Source: Bacteroides salyersiae WAL 10018 = DSM 18765 = JCM 12988
GTDB taxonomy: Bacteria; Bacteroidota; Bacteroidia; Bacteroidales; Bacteroidaceae
Assembly: GCF_000381365.1 (NCBI RefSeq)
Contig: NZ_KB905466.1
Coordinates: 742,693 to 806,692, forward strand
DNA: 64,000 nucleotides
Direction: 5' to 3'
Numbering within the stretch: the stretch's first letter is position 1; the number at the start of each line of letters is the position of its first letter. Below are positions 1 through 7,307 of this stretch, piece by piece. Below the pieces are notes generated by a model. That model searched no databases. It was not told the DNA's origin and worked only from the letters and a program-made list of their open reading frames with translations. The translations under genes were made by a program, and so were the position numbers.

Positions 1-333
1 CTGTTTTACAGAGAGAACGGGATAGACATCAGCGGGTTGATACATCATTCAGACCGTGGGGTTCAATACTGCTCAAACCAATACGTTGACACGTTAAAAG
101 CACAACATATAAGCATAAGCATGACACAGTGTGGTGATCCTCTGCATAATGCATTGGCCGAGCGGATGAACAATACTATTAAGAACGGATGGCTCTTTGA
201 CTGCGGGAAGGAGACTTTTAACCAGGTGGAAGAACGTATTAAACAGGCTGTGTACACATATAATAATATCCGGCCACACCAAGCTTTGAAAATGCGCACA
301 CCAATGGAAATTATAAAGGAGGAGAAGGTATGA
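1..333 (+). CDS. IS3-family transposase OrfB, C-terminal part (truncated by window edge)
   Basis: The reading frame is open from base 1 and encodes the last 110 residues of the DDE transposase. Visible are the second catalytic Asp in HHSDRGVQY and the catalytic Glu in NALAERMNNTIK, followed by the usual integrase-core end with RPHQAL. It corresponds residue for residue to the C terminus of the OrfB at 50031-50906. The gene is cut only by the window edge and shows no sign of decay. Confidence 0.92.
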   Translation: MFYRENGIDISGLIHHSDRGVQYCSNQYVDTLKAQHISISMTQCGDPLHNALAERMNNTIKNGWLFDCGKETFNQVEERIKQAVYTYNNIRPHQALKMRTPMEIIKEEKV

Positions 334-617
334 AAGTGCCCCGACTCAGGTTGTGCTCGTCGGGACGGGTGGTCACGCCCCTTGCCGCACGGCGATCCCC
401 GACCAAGGATATTTCTTGGCAAACGAGATAATAACAAAAATCAGTTCAACAACATTGGAATAAATAGAATAATTAGCATTATATTTGGAAATCCAAATAG
501 GACAACTACAGTAGGGCTAACAAACAGAAATGTAAACCTATTCAGGTATTGAAAATTGTTGAGTGAACGAATACAGTAATAACAATCGAAGTTGTCAACT
601 AAATCCAGTACACATCA
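1..617 (+). mobile_element. IS3-family (IS150-like) insertion sequence, right end only
   Basis: This is the right-hand part of an insertion sequence whose left end lies outside the window. Its bases match 50574-51190 of the complete copy with no difference that I could find by eye, and identity stops exactly at 617. It carries the C-terminal part of the transposase (stop at 333), a 284-bp non-coding tail, and the right inverted repeat ending in CA. It points the same way as the full copy about 50 kb away. The near-perfect identity implies recent transposition or gene conversion. Confidence 0.9.
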
Positions 618-789
618 ACATCCGGATGATTTCAGTAACAACATCCGGGTGTTCTGCATAAGAACATGGGGATGTTGTCAACCAAAACATGGGGATGTTT
701 TACAACTAAGAATATAAACCTTGATGCAGTAACAATATACCTGCAAAATATGGAGAAGTAGCGTCTTCCATATATTACAAACATACTTA
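334..789. other. Intergenic region: IS tail, palindrome array, AT-rich remainder
   Basis: After the transposase stop this holds the non-coding IS tail (to 617), the 23-bp-period array (617-699), and about 90 bp of AT-rich sequence with no convincing gene. The pseudouridine synthase on the minus strand ends at 790. I see no clear terminator here. Confidence 0.6.
617..699. repeat. Array of four 14-bp palindromes with 23-bp period
   Basis: Four copies of a motif close to AACATCCGGATGTT start at 617, 640, 663 and 686, exactly 23 bp apart, with 9-bp variable spacers. The first two units keep the CCGG centre with one change each; the last two read AACATGGGGATGTT. The first unit overlaps the last base of the IS. 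A sister array with the same period lies beside the other IS copy (51212-51294). The function is unknown; repeated binding sites or a small intergenic repeat family are both possible. Confidence 0.8.
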
Positions 790-2409
790 TCAATACTCCG
801 CTTTCCTTTCGAACTTCATCACCTGGCCTGATACCGGATGTATAAATTCTAAATATTCGGCATGCAGATAGAGCCGTTCTGCCCTTCTTCCATAAAGTTC
901 GTCGCCTGCAATAGGGCAGTTCAATCCGAGGGGATGAGCGGCATGCACACGCAACTGATGTGTGCGTCCCGTCAATGGATAGAAAGCAATACGCGTCCGG
1001 TTCCCTTTTTTTTCAAGAACCTTATACCGGGTAATGGCAGGCTTGCCCGATTCTTCATGAACCACTTGCCGGGGCCTATCCAAAGGATCCGGACAAAGCG
1101 GTAGTTTTATCTCTCCTTCATCCTGCGCAGGCGTACCGTCCAACAAGGCAATATACCGTTTTTTCACCGTGCGGTTCTTAAACTGCGCCTGAAGATGCTG
1201 ATGCACCTCTTTACTTTTGGCTATCAATAACAAACCGGATGTCGCCATATCCAACCGATGCACGATTATCGGCCCCGTAGCATCCGGATATAGCTCTTTC
1301 ACTATACTATACACAGAACCGGCACTCCCCTTCCCCGGAACGGAAAGCATACCAGCCGGCTTATCGATCACCAACAACCAGTCATCTTCAAAAAGGACCT
1401 CCAGTTCCGTATCGTCACACGGACTTTTTGATAACGGATCGGGTTCCACATCCAGTCCTTTCAACATATGTTGCAGTATCGGTTCACACTTTCCTTTACA
1501 AGCAGGGTAGTAATAGCCGTGATGCCGAATCTCCGTTTTAGGCGAATTTCCCCACCAGAATTCGGCCATAGCAATCGGCTTCAATCCATGCATATAAGCA
1601 TATTGCAACAACTTCGGAGCAGCACATTCGCCGGCTCCTGCAGGAGGAGTTTTCTGTACCGTCTGCTCGAAGATCACACATAAATCCTTCACCTCCCCAA
1701 GCCCGTTTCTCATCTTAAATTGTTCGAAAAGTCTTTGTTGTAATTCTGCCGAGCGCTTCTTTCTTTCTATCTTAAGCGATTCCATCTGCCTATCATATGC
1801 ATCAACCTCTGTTTGCAAGACAGCCACTCTATTTTTCCAATACTTTTCCAGACGCTTTAATTCGGCTTTTTGGTATTGGCTCTCACGCACCATAGCAGCC
1901 TGCTCCTCCTCATCCGGGTGTTGCTTCCGACGCTGTGCACGTGCTTCTTTGGCAACCTTCAAAACAGATTTGGCTTTCTCCGTCTCCTGCCTGCCCGCAT
2001 GTATCTCTTCCTCCAATCTCTGTTTCAAATCCAGATAATGCGGATGCTGCTCCAACTTTCTGATCCGGACATTAATGGCCGATATGTTTTCCTCTTCTAT
2101 CTTAAAGAAGCCATCCGGCTGCAACAAGTCATATACAGGAGGAACAAAGAATGAATGCAGATTTCTACCGGCCAGATTACCGGAAAAAGCAGCCAAATAA
2201 CCAATCTCGTCCTCTTTGGTCTGTACGACCAGTACACCGAACATCTTGCCCTCACGCAGTTCTTCCTGCCAGTCGTCCTGTGCCGCGATGTAAGCCTGTA
2301 CCTCTTCGGCTGCCATGACGCACAAAGGATGGGGAGTATAATGAAAAGGATAAGTGAATTGTCCGGGCAAAGCGATGTGAACAATAGATCGGGCAAAATG
2401 ATGCAACAT
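790..2409 (-). CDS. RluA-family RNA pseudouridine synthase with long N-terminal extension
   Basis: It isomerises uridine to pseudouridine in structured RNA, probably rRNA and/or tRNA as in the RluA family. The catalytic domain is in the C-terminal 40 percent (from about residue 338). It has the HRLDMATSGLL motif at about 384-394, whose Asp387 is the expected catalytic residue, and the later TGRTHQLRVH motif. The first 330 residues form an extension rich in charged residues, with a probable coiled coil at about 105-235. A CKGKC Cys pair follows near residue 304. At 539 aa it is much longer than plain RluA (about 220 aa); this long form is familiar in Bacteroidetes. The exact RNA target cannot be read from sequence. 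Confidence 0.88.
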   Translation of the reverse strand: MLHHFARSIVHIALPGQFTYPFHYTPHPLCVMAAEEVQAYIAAQDDWQEELREGKMFGVLVVQTKEDEIGYLAAFSGNLAGRNLHSFFVPPVYDLLQPDGFFKIEEENISAINVRIRKLEQHPHYLDLKQRLEEEIHAGRQETEKAKSVLKVAKEARAQRRKQHPDEEEQAAMVRESQYQKAELKRLEKYWKNRVAVLQTEVDAYDRQMESLKIERKKRSAELQQRLFEQFKMRNGLGEVKDLCVIFEQTVQKTPPAGAGECAAPKLLQYAYMHGLKPIAMAEFWWGNSPKTEIRHHGYYYPACKGKCEPILQHMLKGLDVEPDPLSKSPCDDTELEVLFEDDWLLVIDKPAGMLSVPGKGSAGSVYSIVKELYPDATGPIIVHRLDMATSGLLLIAKSKEVHQHLQAQFKNRTVKKRYIALLDGTPAQDEGEIKLPLCPDPLDRPRQVVHEESGKPAITRYKVLEKKGNRTRIAFYPLTGRTHQLRVHAAHPLGLNCPIAGDELYGRRAERLYLHAEYLEFIHPVSGQVMKFERKAEY

Positions 2410-2834
2410 ATATTTTCAAACTATTTGAAACAGGATTGTCTTTGAACTCCTGATGGAGTTATTGCTTGCAAAATAAATTCTATTTGCCCAGTATTGCAAA
2501 TATTACCAATGAAAGTTTGACCCGTTATCATAAAAAAACATCATTTTTCTGCATCTCTTTTTGAACAAAAAATCATCTGATGCGTTTATAATTATGCAAA
2601 TCAGCCTGAAGCTCTTTATGCATATGCGAATACCCATAATGAAGCGACCGTATGCCTCCCCGGCATAAACAGGTAAGATTGCATAGTAGTTTTGTCGTGT
2701 TTTATTTTGTGTTTGTGTTGTGACGGTGCTGCGATGTGAATCGAAGTACCGTTTTTTTATATACATGTAAAGATTATCATTTTTAATCGAAGCGGATTTG
2801 CTATCAGAAAGTTTCTCCGTATCTTTGTCCTATC
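2410..2834. other. Divergent intergenic region, 425 bp
   Basis: It separates the minus-strand pseudouridine synthase from rlmF. Only the rlmF promoter at its right end is convincing. An 87-codon minus-strand reading frame (2503-2766) has no recognisable protein features and I do not call it. No RNA gene or riboswitch was recognised. Confidence 0.5.
2797..2827 (+). promoter_or_regulatory. rlmF promoter (-33 TTTG, -7 TATCTTTG), near-leaderless
   Basis: TTTG at 2797-2800 and TATCTTTG at 2820-2827 are separated by 19 bp, matching the Bacteroidetes consensus. The rlmF ATG at 2835 lies only 7 bp after the -7 element, so the transcript should start at or within a few bases of the start codon. Confidence 0.7.
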
Positions 2835-3725
2835 ATGGCAGAAAGGAACGAATTACACCCCAAAAACAAGCATAACGGACAGTATGATTTCACCAAACTG
2901 ACCGAAAATTATCCTCCGCTCAAAAAGTTTGTATCACTCAATCCATACGGTTCTCAAACGATTGATTTTTTTAATCCACAGGCAGTAAAGGCACTGAATA
3001 AAGCATTGCTGATCAGTTATTATGGCATTCGATATTGGGATATTCCGAAAAATTATCTGTGTCCGCCTATCCCGGGAAGGGCCGACTACATTCATTATAT
3101 TGCCGAGTTGATCGGTACGGAAAATACGGCAACCGGAATATCCGGACGGAAATGTCTGGATATCGGCGTAGGAGCCAATTGCATTTACCCGATCATCGGG
3201 TGTACGGAGTACGGCTGGACTTTCGTGGGTTCGGACATCGACCCTGTTTCGATAGCAAATGCCAGAAAAATAGTAACCTGTAATCCGGTACTGGTGCATC
3301 GGATTGAACTGCGGCTTCAGAAAGACAGACGGAATATCTTTGAAGGAGTTATATTGCCCGACGATTTTTTCGATGTCACAATATGCAATCCTCCTTTTCA
3401 CAGTTCAAAAGAGGAGGCGGAAAAGGGTACGTTACGCAAACTCAGCAGCCTGAAAGGAAAGAAGGTGTCGAAAGCTCAATTGAATTTCGGAGGGAATGCC
3501 AACGAATTATGGTGTGAAGGTGGAGAACTCCGGTTTTTGCTGAATATGATCACCGAAAGCCGGAAGTTCCGAAAAAACTGCAAATGGTTCACCAGCCTGG
3601 TATCTAAAGAGAAAAATCTGGATAAGCTATATGCCAAACTCAAATCAACCGGTGTTGCCGAATATCGAACGATACAAATGCAACAAGGCACAAAAAACAG
3701 CCGGATATTGGCTTGGCGGTTTTAG
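2835..3725 (+). CDS. rlmF: 23S rRNA (adenine(1618)-N6)-methyltransferase
   Basis: It methylates N6 of A1618 in 23S rRNA using S-adenosylmethionine. The N-terminal half has the RlmF-specific opening ([23 protein letters not shown]). A SAM-binding motif [12 protein letters not shown] lies at about 108-119 and the catalytic NPPFH tetrad region at 185-189, followed by [10 protein letters not shown] as in E. coli RlmF. The length of 296 aa is typical. It is monocistronic, with its own promoter so close that a leaderless mRNA is likely. The next gene is convergent, with only 31 bp between stops. Confidence 0.93.
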   Translation: MAERNELHPKNKHNGQYDFTKLTENYPPLKKFVSLNPYGSQTIDFFNPQAVKALNKALLISYYGIRYWDIPKNYLCPPIPGRADYIHYIAELIGTENTATGISGRKCLDIGVGANCIYPIIGCTEYGWTFVGSDIDPVSIANARKIVTCNPVLVHRIELRLQKDRRNIFEGVILPDDFFDVTICNPPFHSSKEEAEKGTLRKLSSLKGKKVSKAQLNFGGNANELWCEGGELRFLLNMITESRKFRKNCKWFTSLVSKEKNLDKLYAKLKSTGVAEYRTIQMQQGTKNSRILAWRF

Positions 3726-3756
3726 CCAACAAGCCCTTCTTTTTCAGAGCCGGATA

Positions 3757-4680
3757 TCAATGACGACGCAACAGATGCAGAAATAAATGATTAATGTGCC
3801 CCACAACCGACTTCCCGACAACAATAAAAGTCACGGCAACCAGTATCATCAGTATTCCTAAGACAAGGCGGGGGGTAAGTCGTTCACCGAAAATCATCAC
3901 ACCGAAAAAGAGAGCGGTGACGGGTTCCAATGCTCCCAAAATGGCAGTAGGGGTAGAACCGATGCTATGTATCGAGATGGCCGTACAAATAAGTGAAATA
4001 ACAGTAGGCAGAAAAGCCATTGCCAGTATATTGACCCATGCCGGAAAAGAAGGAACTGCCTGTAGATCGGTCATAAAATTCAGACGGACTACATAAATGG
4101 ACAGCCCGAAAAGCAAGGCATAAAAAGTCAGTTTGGCTGTCGACATGGTTTTGAGTGTGGAATGGTTGACGCCGACAATATAGATGGCATAGGATAATGA
4201 CGAAAGAATGACCAATAACATTCCTATCAGACTGAGCGTTTCTCCGCTATCCCCCTTATACAACATGCCGATACCCGAAAGTGCCATAAGAATACAAAAT
4301 ACGGTCAGCAATGATATCTTCTCATGAAAAAACAAAAACATAATGACCGCTACCATCACCGGATATACAAAAAGAATGGTAGATGCAATGCCCGCGTCCA
4401 TATGCTTATAACTCATGAACAAAAGCAGTGAAGAAGCAGAAAAAAGCAATCCTCCTGCCAGTAGCGGAAGTACTTCGTTCTTTTTCAGAGCAAACGACTG
4501 CCCTTGTATTTTCATCAGAATACCTAAAATAAGCACAGCAAATGCATACCGGTAAAACAATACGGAATCCACACTCAATCCTTCTTTATACAAAGGAAGG
4601 GTAAACAACGGATTCATGCCATACGTGGCAGCAGCTACGGCTCCACATACAAATCCTTTCGCTTTATTGCTTATATTCAT
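3757..4680 (-). CDS. DMT-superfamily (EamA-type) transporter
   Basis: This is an inner-membrane permease of the drug/metabolite transporter superfamily with about ten hydrophobic segments in two EamA repeats; the substrate is unknown. The frame is open to a TTG at 4707, but that codon lies inside the -7 promoter element (4705-4712). I therefore take the ATG at 4680 (MNISNKAKGF), giving 307 aa and a leader of about 20 nt. It ends convergently with rlmF. EamA proteins export metabolites such as amino acids in other bacteria, but nothing here fixes the cargo. Confidence 0.88.
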   Translation of the reverse strand: MNISNKAKGFVCGAVAAATYGMNPLFTLPLYKEGLSVDSVLFYRYAFAVLILGILMKIQGQSFALKKNEVLPLLAGGLLFSASSLLLFMSYKHMDAGIASTILFVYPVMVAVIMFLFFHEKISLLTVFCILMALSGIGMLYKGDSGETLSLIGMLLVILSSLSYAIYIVGVNHSTLKTMSTAKLTFYALLFGLSIYVVRLNFMTDLQAVPSFPAWVNILAMAFLPTVISLICTAISIHSIGSTPTAILGALEPVTALFFGVMIFGERLTPRLVLGILMILVAVTFIVVGKSVVGHINHLFLHLLRRH

Positions 4681-4704
4681 AACAAGGCTCTTAATTTCGG
4701 GGTG

Positions 4705-4712
4705 CAAATATA
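4705..4712 (-). promoter_or_regulatory. -7 element of the DMT transporter gene
   Basis: The minus strand reads TATATTTG. It overlaps the upstream-most possible start codon of the transporter, which excludes that codon and fixes the start at 4680. Confidence 0.65.
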
Positions 4713-4734
4713 CATCTTTTTAAAACAGGATGGT

Positions 4735-4742
4735 TATATTTG
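4735..4742 (+). promoter_or_regulatory. -7 element of the YgbA-like gene
   Basis: TATATTTG lies 21 bp before the TTG start of the next gene. It sits back to back with the transporter promoter in a compact divergent region. Confidence 0.6.
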
Positions 4743-4763
4743 TATCTCCTAAAAAAATGAAAA

Positions 4764-5063
4764 TTGAGCAAGAACCGTATAACCCGTGAAAAAAAGACAG
4801 TAGAACTGATGATCCGCCTCTACTGCCGTAAAAAAGAGAAAAACCAAACTCTCTGCCCGTCATGTGAAGAGCTGTTACATTATGCCCACGCACGACTGGA
4901 CCGTTGCCCCTTCGGCGAAAAGAAAAGCTCCTGCAAGCAATGTACCGTACACTGTTACAAACCGGTCCTATGCAAGCAAATGCAAAAAGTGATGCGCTTT
5001 TCCGGCCCCCGTATGCTGATCTATGCCCCGTGGGCGGCAATAAGGCATCTGTTCGGCCTATAA
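4764..5063 (+). CDS. YgbA_NO-family protein (nitrous oxide-stimulated promoter family)
   Basis: A small Cys-rich cytoplasmic protein of 99 aa resembling E. coli YgbA, whose gene responds to nitrosative stress. The family pattern is clear: REKKTVELMIRLYC, HYAHARLDRCPFGE, then a Cys cluster CKQCTVHC, and MRFSGPRML near the C terminus. The Cys residues could bind iron or zinc, which is inference. The start appears to be TTG: the nearby ATG at 4757 is in another frame and ends after ten codons, and the TTG start gives the family-like MSKNRITREK. The molecular function is not firmly known to me. Confidence 0.85.
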   Translation: MSKNRITREKKTVELMIRLYCRKKEKNQTLCPSCEELLHYAHARLDRCPFGEKKSSCKQCTVHCYKPVLCKQMQKVMRFSGPRMLIYAPWAAIRHLFGL

Positions 5064-5101
5064 AAGATATTAGCATACTTACATTATTGCTTTATAATAA
5101 T

Positions 5102-5109
5102 TATCTTTG
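5102..5109 (+). promoter_or_regulatory. -7 element upstream of the small ORF/FKBP pair
   Basis: TATCTTTG followed by C, a strong match to the Bacteroidetes -7 consensus. The next ATG is at 5133, so the transcript would carry the 54-codon ORF first and the FKBP gene second. Confidence 0.65.
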
Positions 5110-5132
5110 CGTAATTATCAAACAATAAAACC

Positions 5133-5297
5133 ATGGTATATGCAAAAAGTGCTTCAGCCCTCTATTCTATGACACCCCAAAATAAAATATGTACCATTGA
5201 AATGGTTAAAGAAGCCGTATATCAAATTATCGACTCATTCAAATATACATATTCCGAGAAACTTATTAATAATTATCCATATGAGCCTGAAACATAA
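5133..5297 (+). CDS. Small hypothetical protein (54 aa) overlapping the FKBP start
   Basis: The ORF begins 24 bp after a good -7 element and ends with TAA at 5295-5297, overlapping the FKBP ATG (5281) by 17 bp. It encodes a soluble 54-residue peptide (MVYAKSASALYSM..., ending NNYPYEPET) with a plausible amphipathic middle (IEMVKEAVYQIIDSF). The composition is protein-like, but I recognise no family. It could be a true small protein or a coupling leader for the FKBP gene. Position and promoter are the only support. Confidence 0.5.
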   Translation: MVYAKSASALYSMTPQNKICTIEMVKEAVYQIIDSFKYTYSEKLINNYPYEPET

Positions 5298-5682
5298 AGA
5301 TTACAAAGAAGCCAACATCCGTTTTCTGGAAGAAAATCTGGAAAAGGAGGGGGTTATGGAACTACCCTGTGGCATACAGTACAAGATTCTGCTAAAAGGT
5401 ACCGGACCGGTACCCACTGCCAAAAACACGGTAAAGGTACACTACCGGGGGACATTAATAGATGGCAAAGTATTCGATGATTCATTTGCACGCAAACGCC
5501 CGGAAATTTTTAAAGTGAAAGAGGTTATCGAAGGATGGCAGGAAGCACTGAAAGCCATGCCGGTAGGTTCACGCTGGATCGTTTATATTCCTTACGAATT
5601 GGGATACGGCACACGGGCTTGCGGAAATATCCCCGCCTACTCCACACTTATTTTTGAAATAGAACTGCAAGGTATAAAATAA
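5281..5682 (+). CDS. FKBP-type peptidyl-prolyl cis-trans isomerase
   Basis: It catalyses cis-trans isomerisation of Xaa-Pro bonds. The FKBP fold is visible: VKVHYRGTLIDGKVFDDSF, then VIEGWQEALKAMPVGSRW, YIPYELGYG, and IPAYSTLIFEIEL, the usual order of substrate-pocket segments. The frame extends upstream to a TTG at 5197, but the extra 28 residues overlap the small ORF and are not FKBP-like, so ATG 5281 is preferred (133 aa). No signal peptide is seen with this start, suggesting a cytoplasmic enzyme. Confidence 0.88.
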   Translation: MSLKHKDYKEANIRFLEENLEKEGVMELPCGIQYKILLKGTGPVPTAKNTVKVHYRGTLIDGKVFDDSFARKRPEIFKVKEVIEGWQEALKAMPVGSRWIVYIPYELGYGTRACGNIPAYSTLIFEIELQGIK

Positions 5683-5721
5683 AGTAAATCAACTACTCAC
5701 CCATTTTTCGGAAGATTTAAT

Positions 5722-5729
5722 TATCTTTG
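5722..5729 (+). promoter_or_regulatory. -7 element of the SDR gene
   Basis: TATCTTTG at 40 bp before the ATG of the short-chain dehydrogenase, matching the Bacteroidetes consensus. Confidence 0.6.
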
Positions 5730-5768
5730 TCTCTGCCAATAAAAATACGAATCATATAAAAACAAATA

Positions 5769-6500
5769 ATGAAGCGAGCAATCATCATAGGGGCTACTTC
5801 CGGAATAGGCAAAGAAGTTGCCAAAGGATTATTGTTGCAGGGATGGAAAATAGGAGTTGCCGGCAGGCGAAAAACCGCGTTAGACGCATTCCGTACGATT
5901 GCTCCTGACAATATAGAAGTGGAAACACTGGATGTGACACAGGAGGATGCTACGGAAAGACTACACAGCCTCATCAAGAAATTGGGTGGAATGGATCTGT
6001 TTCTCTTAAGCTCCGGTGTGGGACATCAGAATATGGAATTAAATGCAGATATCGAACTGAACACTGCACGTACCAATGTCGACGGATTCATACGAATGGT
6101 CACTGCCGCTTTTCAGTATTTCCGGCAACAAGGGAACGGACATCTGGCCGTTATCAGTTCCATTGCCGGTACCAAGGGCTTGGGTGTTGCTCCGGCATAT
6201 TCGGCTACCAAACGGTTTCAAAACACCTATATCGATGCCCTCGAACAACTATCGAACATGCAAAAGTCAAACATCCGCTTCACGGATATCCGCCCGGGAT
6301 TTGTATCAACTGAACTACTGAATGATGGAAAAAACTACCCGCTACTAATGAATGTAAATAAAGTAGGAATACACATTGTACGAGCCCTCAATCGCAAACA
6401 ACGGGTAGTAACTATCGATTGGAGATATGCTGTCATCGTCTTTTTCTGGCGAATGATTCCACGTTGGTTATGGAAACGGCTACCTGTAAAAACAAACTGA
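5769..6500 (+). CDS. Short-chain dehydrogenase/reductase (SDR)
   Basis: An NAD(P)-dependent oxidoreductase of 243 aa with a Rossmann fold. The cofactor motif GATSGIG is at 8-14 and is followed by AGRR, suggesting NADP preference. The active site is Ser130/131 with YSATK (Tyr144, Lys148). The C-terminal 30 residues are hydrophobic and basic (VIVFFWRMIPRWLWKRLP), which may mediate membrane association. The substrate cannot be assigned. It has its own promoter and stands apart from the FKBP gene. Confidence 0.88.
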   Translation: MKRAIIIGATSGIGKEVAKGLLLQGWKIGVAGRRKTALDAFRTIAPDNIEVETLDVTQEDATERLHSLIKKLGGMDLFLLSSGVGHQNMELNADIELNTARTNVDGFIRMVTAAFQYFRQQGNGHLAVISSIAGTKGLGVAPAYSATKRFQNTYIDALEQLSNMQKSNIRFTDIRPGFVSTELLNDGKNYPLLMNVNKVGIHIVRALNRKQRVVTIDWRYAVIVFFWRMIPRWLWKRLPVKTN

Positions 6501-6597
6501 CTTAGCAAGATCGGATAACGCTCTTTTATAAGTAACCGCCATATTTGCCGGCAGTGCAAAAAAAAGCTTATCACAAAAAATAATAACTAAAAAACAA

Positions 6598-6876
6598 ATG
6601 ATGGAACAGAAATTTTGCCAAAGTTGCGGAATGCCATTGAGCGATGCGACTGTATTAGGGACAGAAACGAATGGTAGCAAAAATGAAGAGTATTGTTGTT
6701 ATTGCTATGCCGACGGGCACTTTACAGTGGACTGCACGATGGATGAAATGATCGATCACTGTGCACAATTCGTGGATGAGTTCAATAAAGATTCCGAAAT
6801 GAAAATGACAAAAGAAGAGGCTGTTGCCAACATGAAGCAGTTCTTCCCTCTATTGAAACGTTGGAAAAAAGCCTGA
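6598..6876 (+). CDS. Small zinc-ribbon protein
   Basis: A 92-residue cytoplasmic protein with an N-terminal zinc ribbon: FCQSCGMPL supplies the first Cys pair and EEYCCYCYADG the second. A helical tail carries KMTKEEAVANMKQFFPLLKRW. This matches the putative zinc-ribbon family seen in many anaerobes. Two consecutive ATG codons (6598, 6601) can serve as start. The function is unknown; DNA, RNA or protein binding are all possible. Confidence 0.8.
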   Translation: MMEQKFCQSCGMPLSDATVLGTETNGSKNEEYCCYCYADGHFTVDCTMDEMIDHCAQFVDEFNKDSEMKMTKEEAVANMKQFFPLLKRWKKA

Positions 6877-6935
6877 GTATTCCCGATAAGACAAGGTATA
6901 TCCGGTATTCATACATAGCCGGATGCACATTTTGT

Positions 6936-6961
6936 GTCGTACACTAAAGTCGTACACTAAA
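6936..6961. repeat. Tandem 13-bp direct repeat
   Basis: GTCGTACACTAAA occurs twice head to tail in the short gap between the zinc-ribbon gene and the convergent acetyltransferase. A nearby tccgg...ccgga inverted repeat (about 6901-6923) could be a weak terminator stem. Confidence 0.6.
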
Positions 6962-7012
6962 TATGTATCCGGCATATTATATCATATGAAGAAAAGGTAA
7001 TGCTCCTTTTTC

Positions 7013-7291
7013 TTATTTCTCTGCTCCTTCCAATACTTCCGGATGGCGTTTCAACCATGCTATGGCATATGTACAGGTAGCTTTCGGCTTTAATCCGTTA
7101 GCCATTGCATAGTCATATGCCGCTTTTACCAGAGCGGCGGCTATCCCCTGCCCTTCAATGGGGCGTGGAACAATGGTGTGAATAATATCGAGACTTCCGT
7201 TAAGTAAACGATATTGAACAAAGGCCGTGCGGCCATCTACTTCCGTTTCAAACAGCTTCTGTTCGGGCTGATGTCTAATTTCATAATCCAT
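7013..7291 (-). CDS. GNAT-family N-acetyltransferase, YjdJ-like
   Basis: A 92-aa minimal acetyl-CoA-dependent acyltransferase of the small YjdJ-like branch. The acetyl-CoA loop is seen as PRPIEGQGIAAALVKAAYDYA, with the late motif CTYAIAWLKRHPEV typical of this group. It is soluble; the substrate is unknown. It lies 16 bp downstream of the epimerase/lipocalin gene on the same strand, so the two are probably co-transcribed. Confidence 0.85.
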   Translation of the reverse strand: MDYEIRHQPEQKLFETEVDGRTAFVQYRLLNGSLDIIHTIVPRPIEGQGIAAALVKAAYDYAMANGLKPKATCTYAIAWLKRHPEVLEGAEK

Positions 7292-7307
7292 AATCTATCA
7301 GTTTTTT

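Noticed and set aside
617..699. CRISPR array
   Set aside because: Units are 14-bp palindromes with 9-bp spacers, only four copies, and no cas genes are near; spacing is far too short.
2503..2766. Possible 87-aa minus-strand gene in the intergenic region
   Set aside because: The peptide is a mix of Arg, Cys and Ile runs with no domain, no promoter and no neighbours in the same direction.
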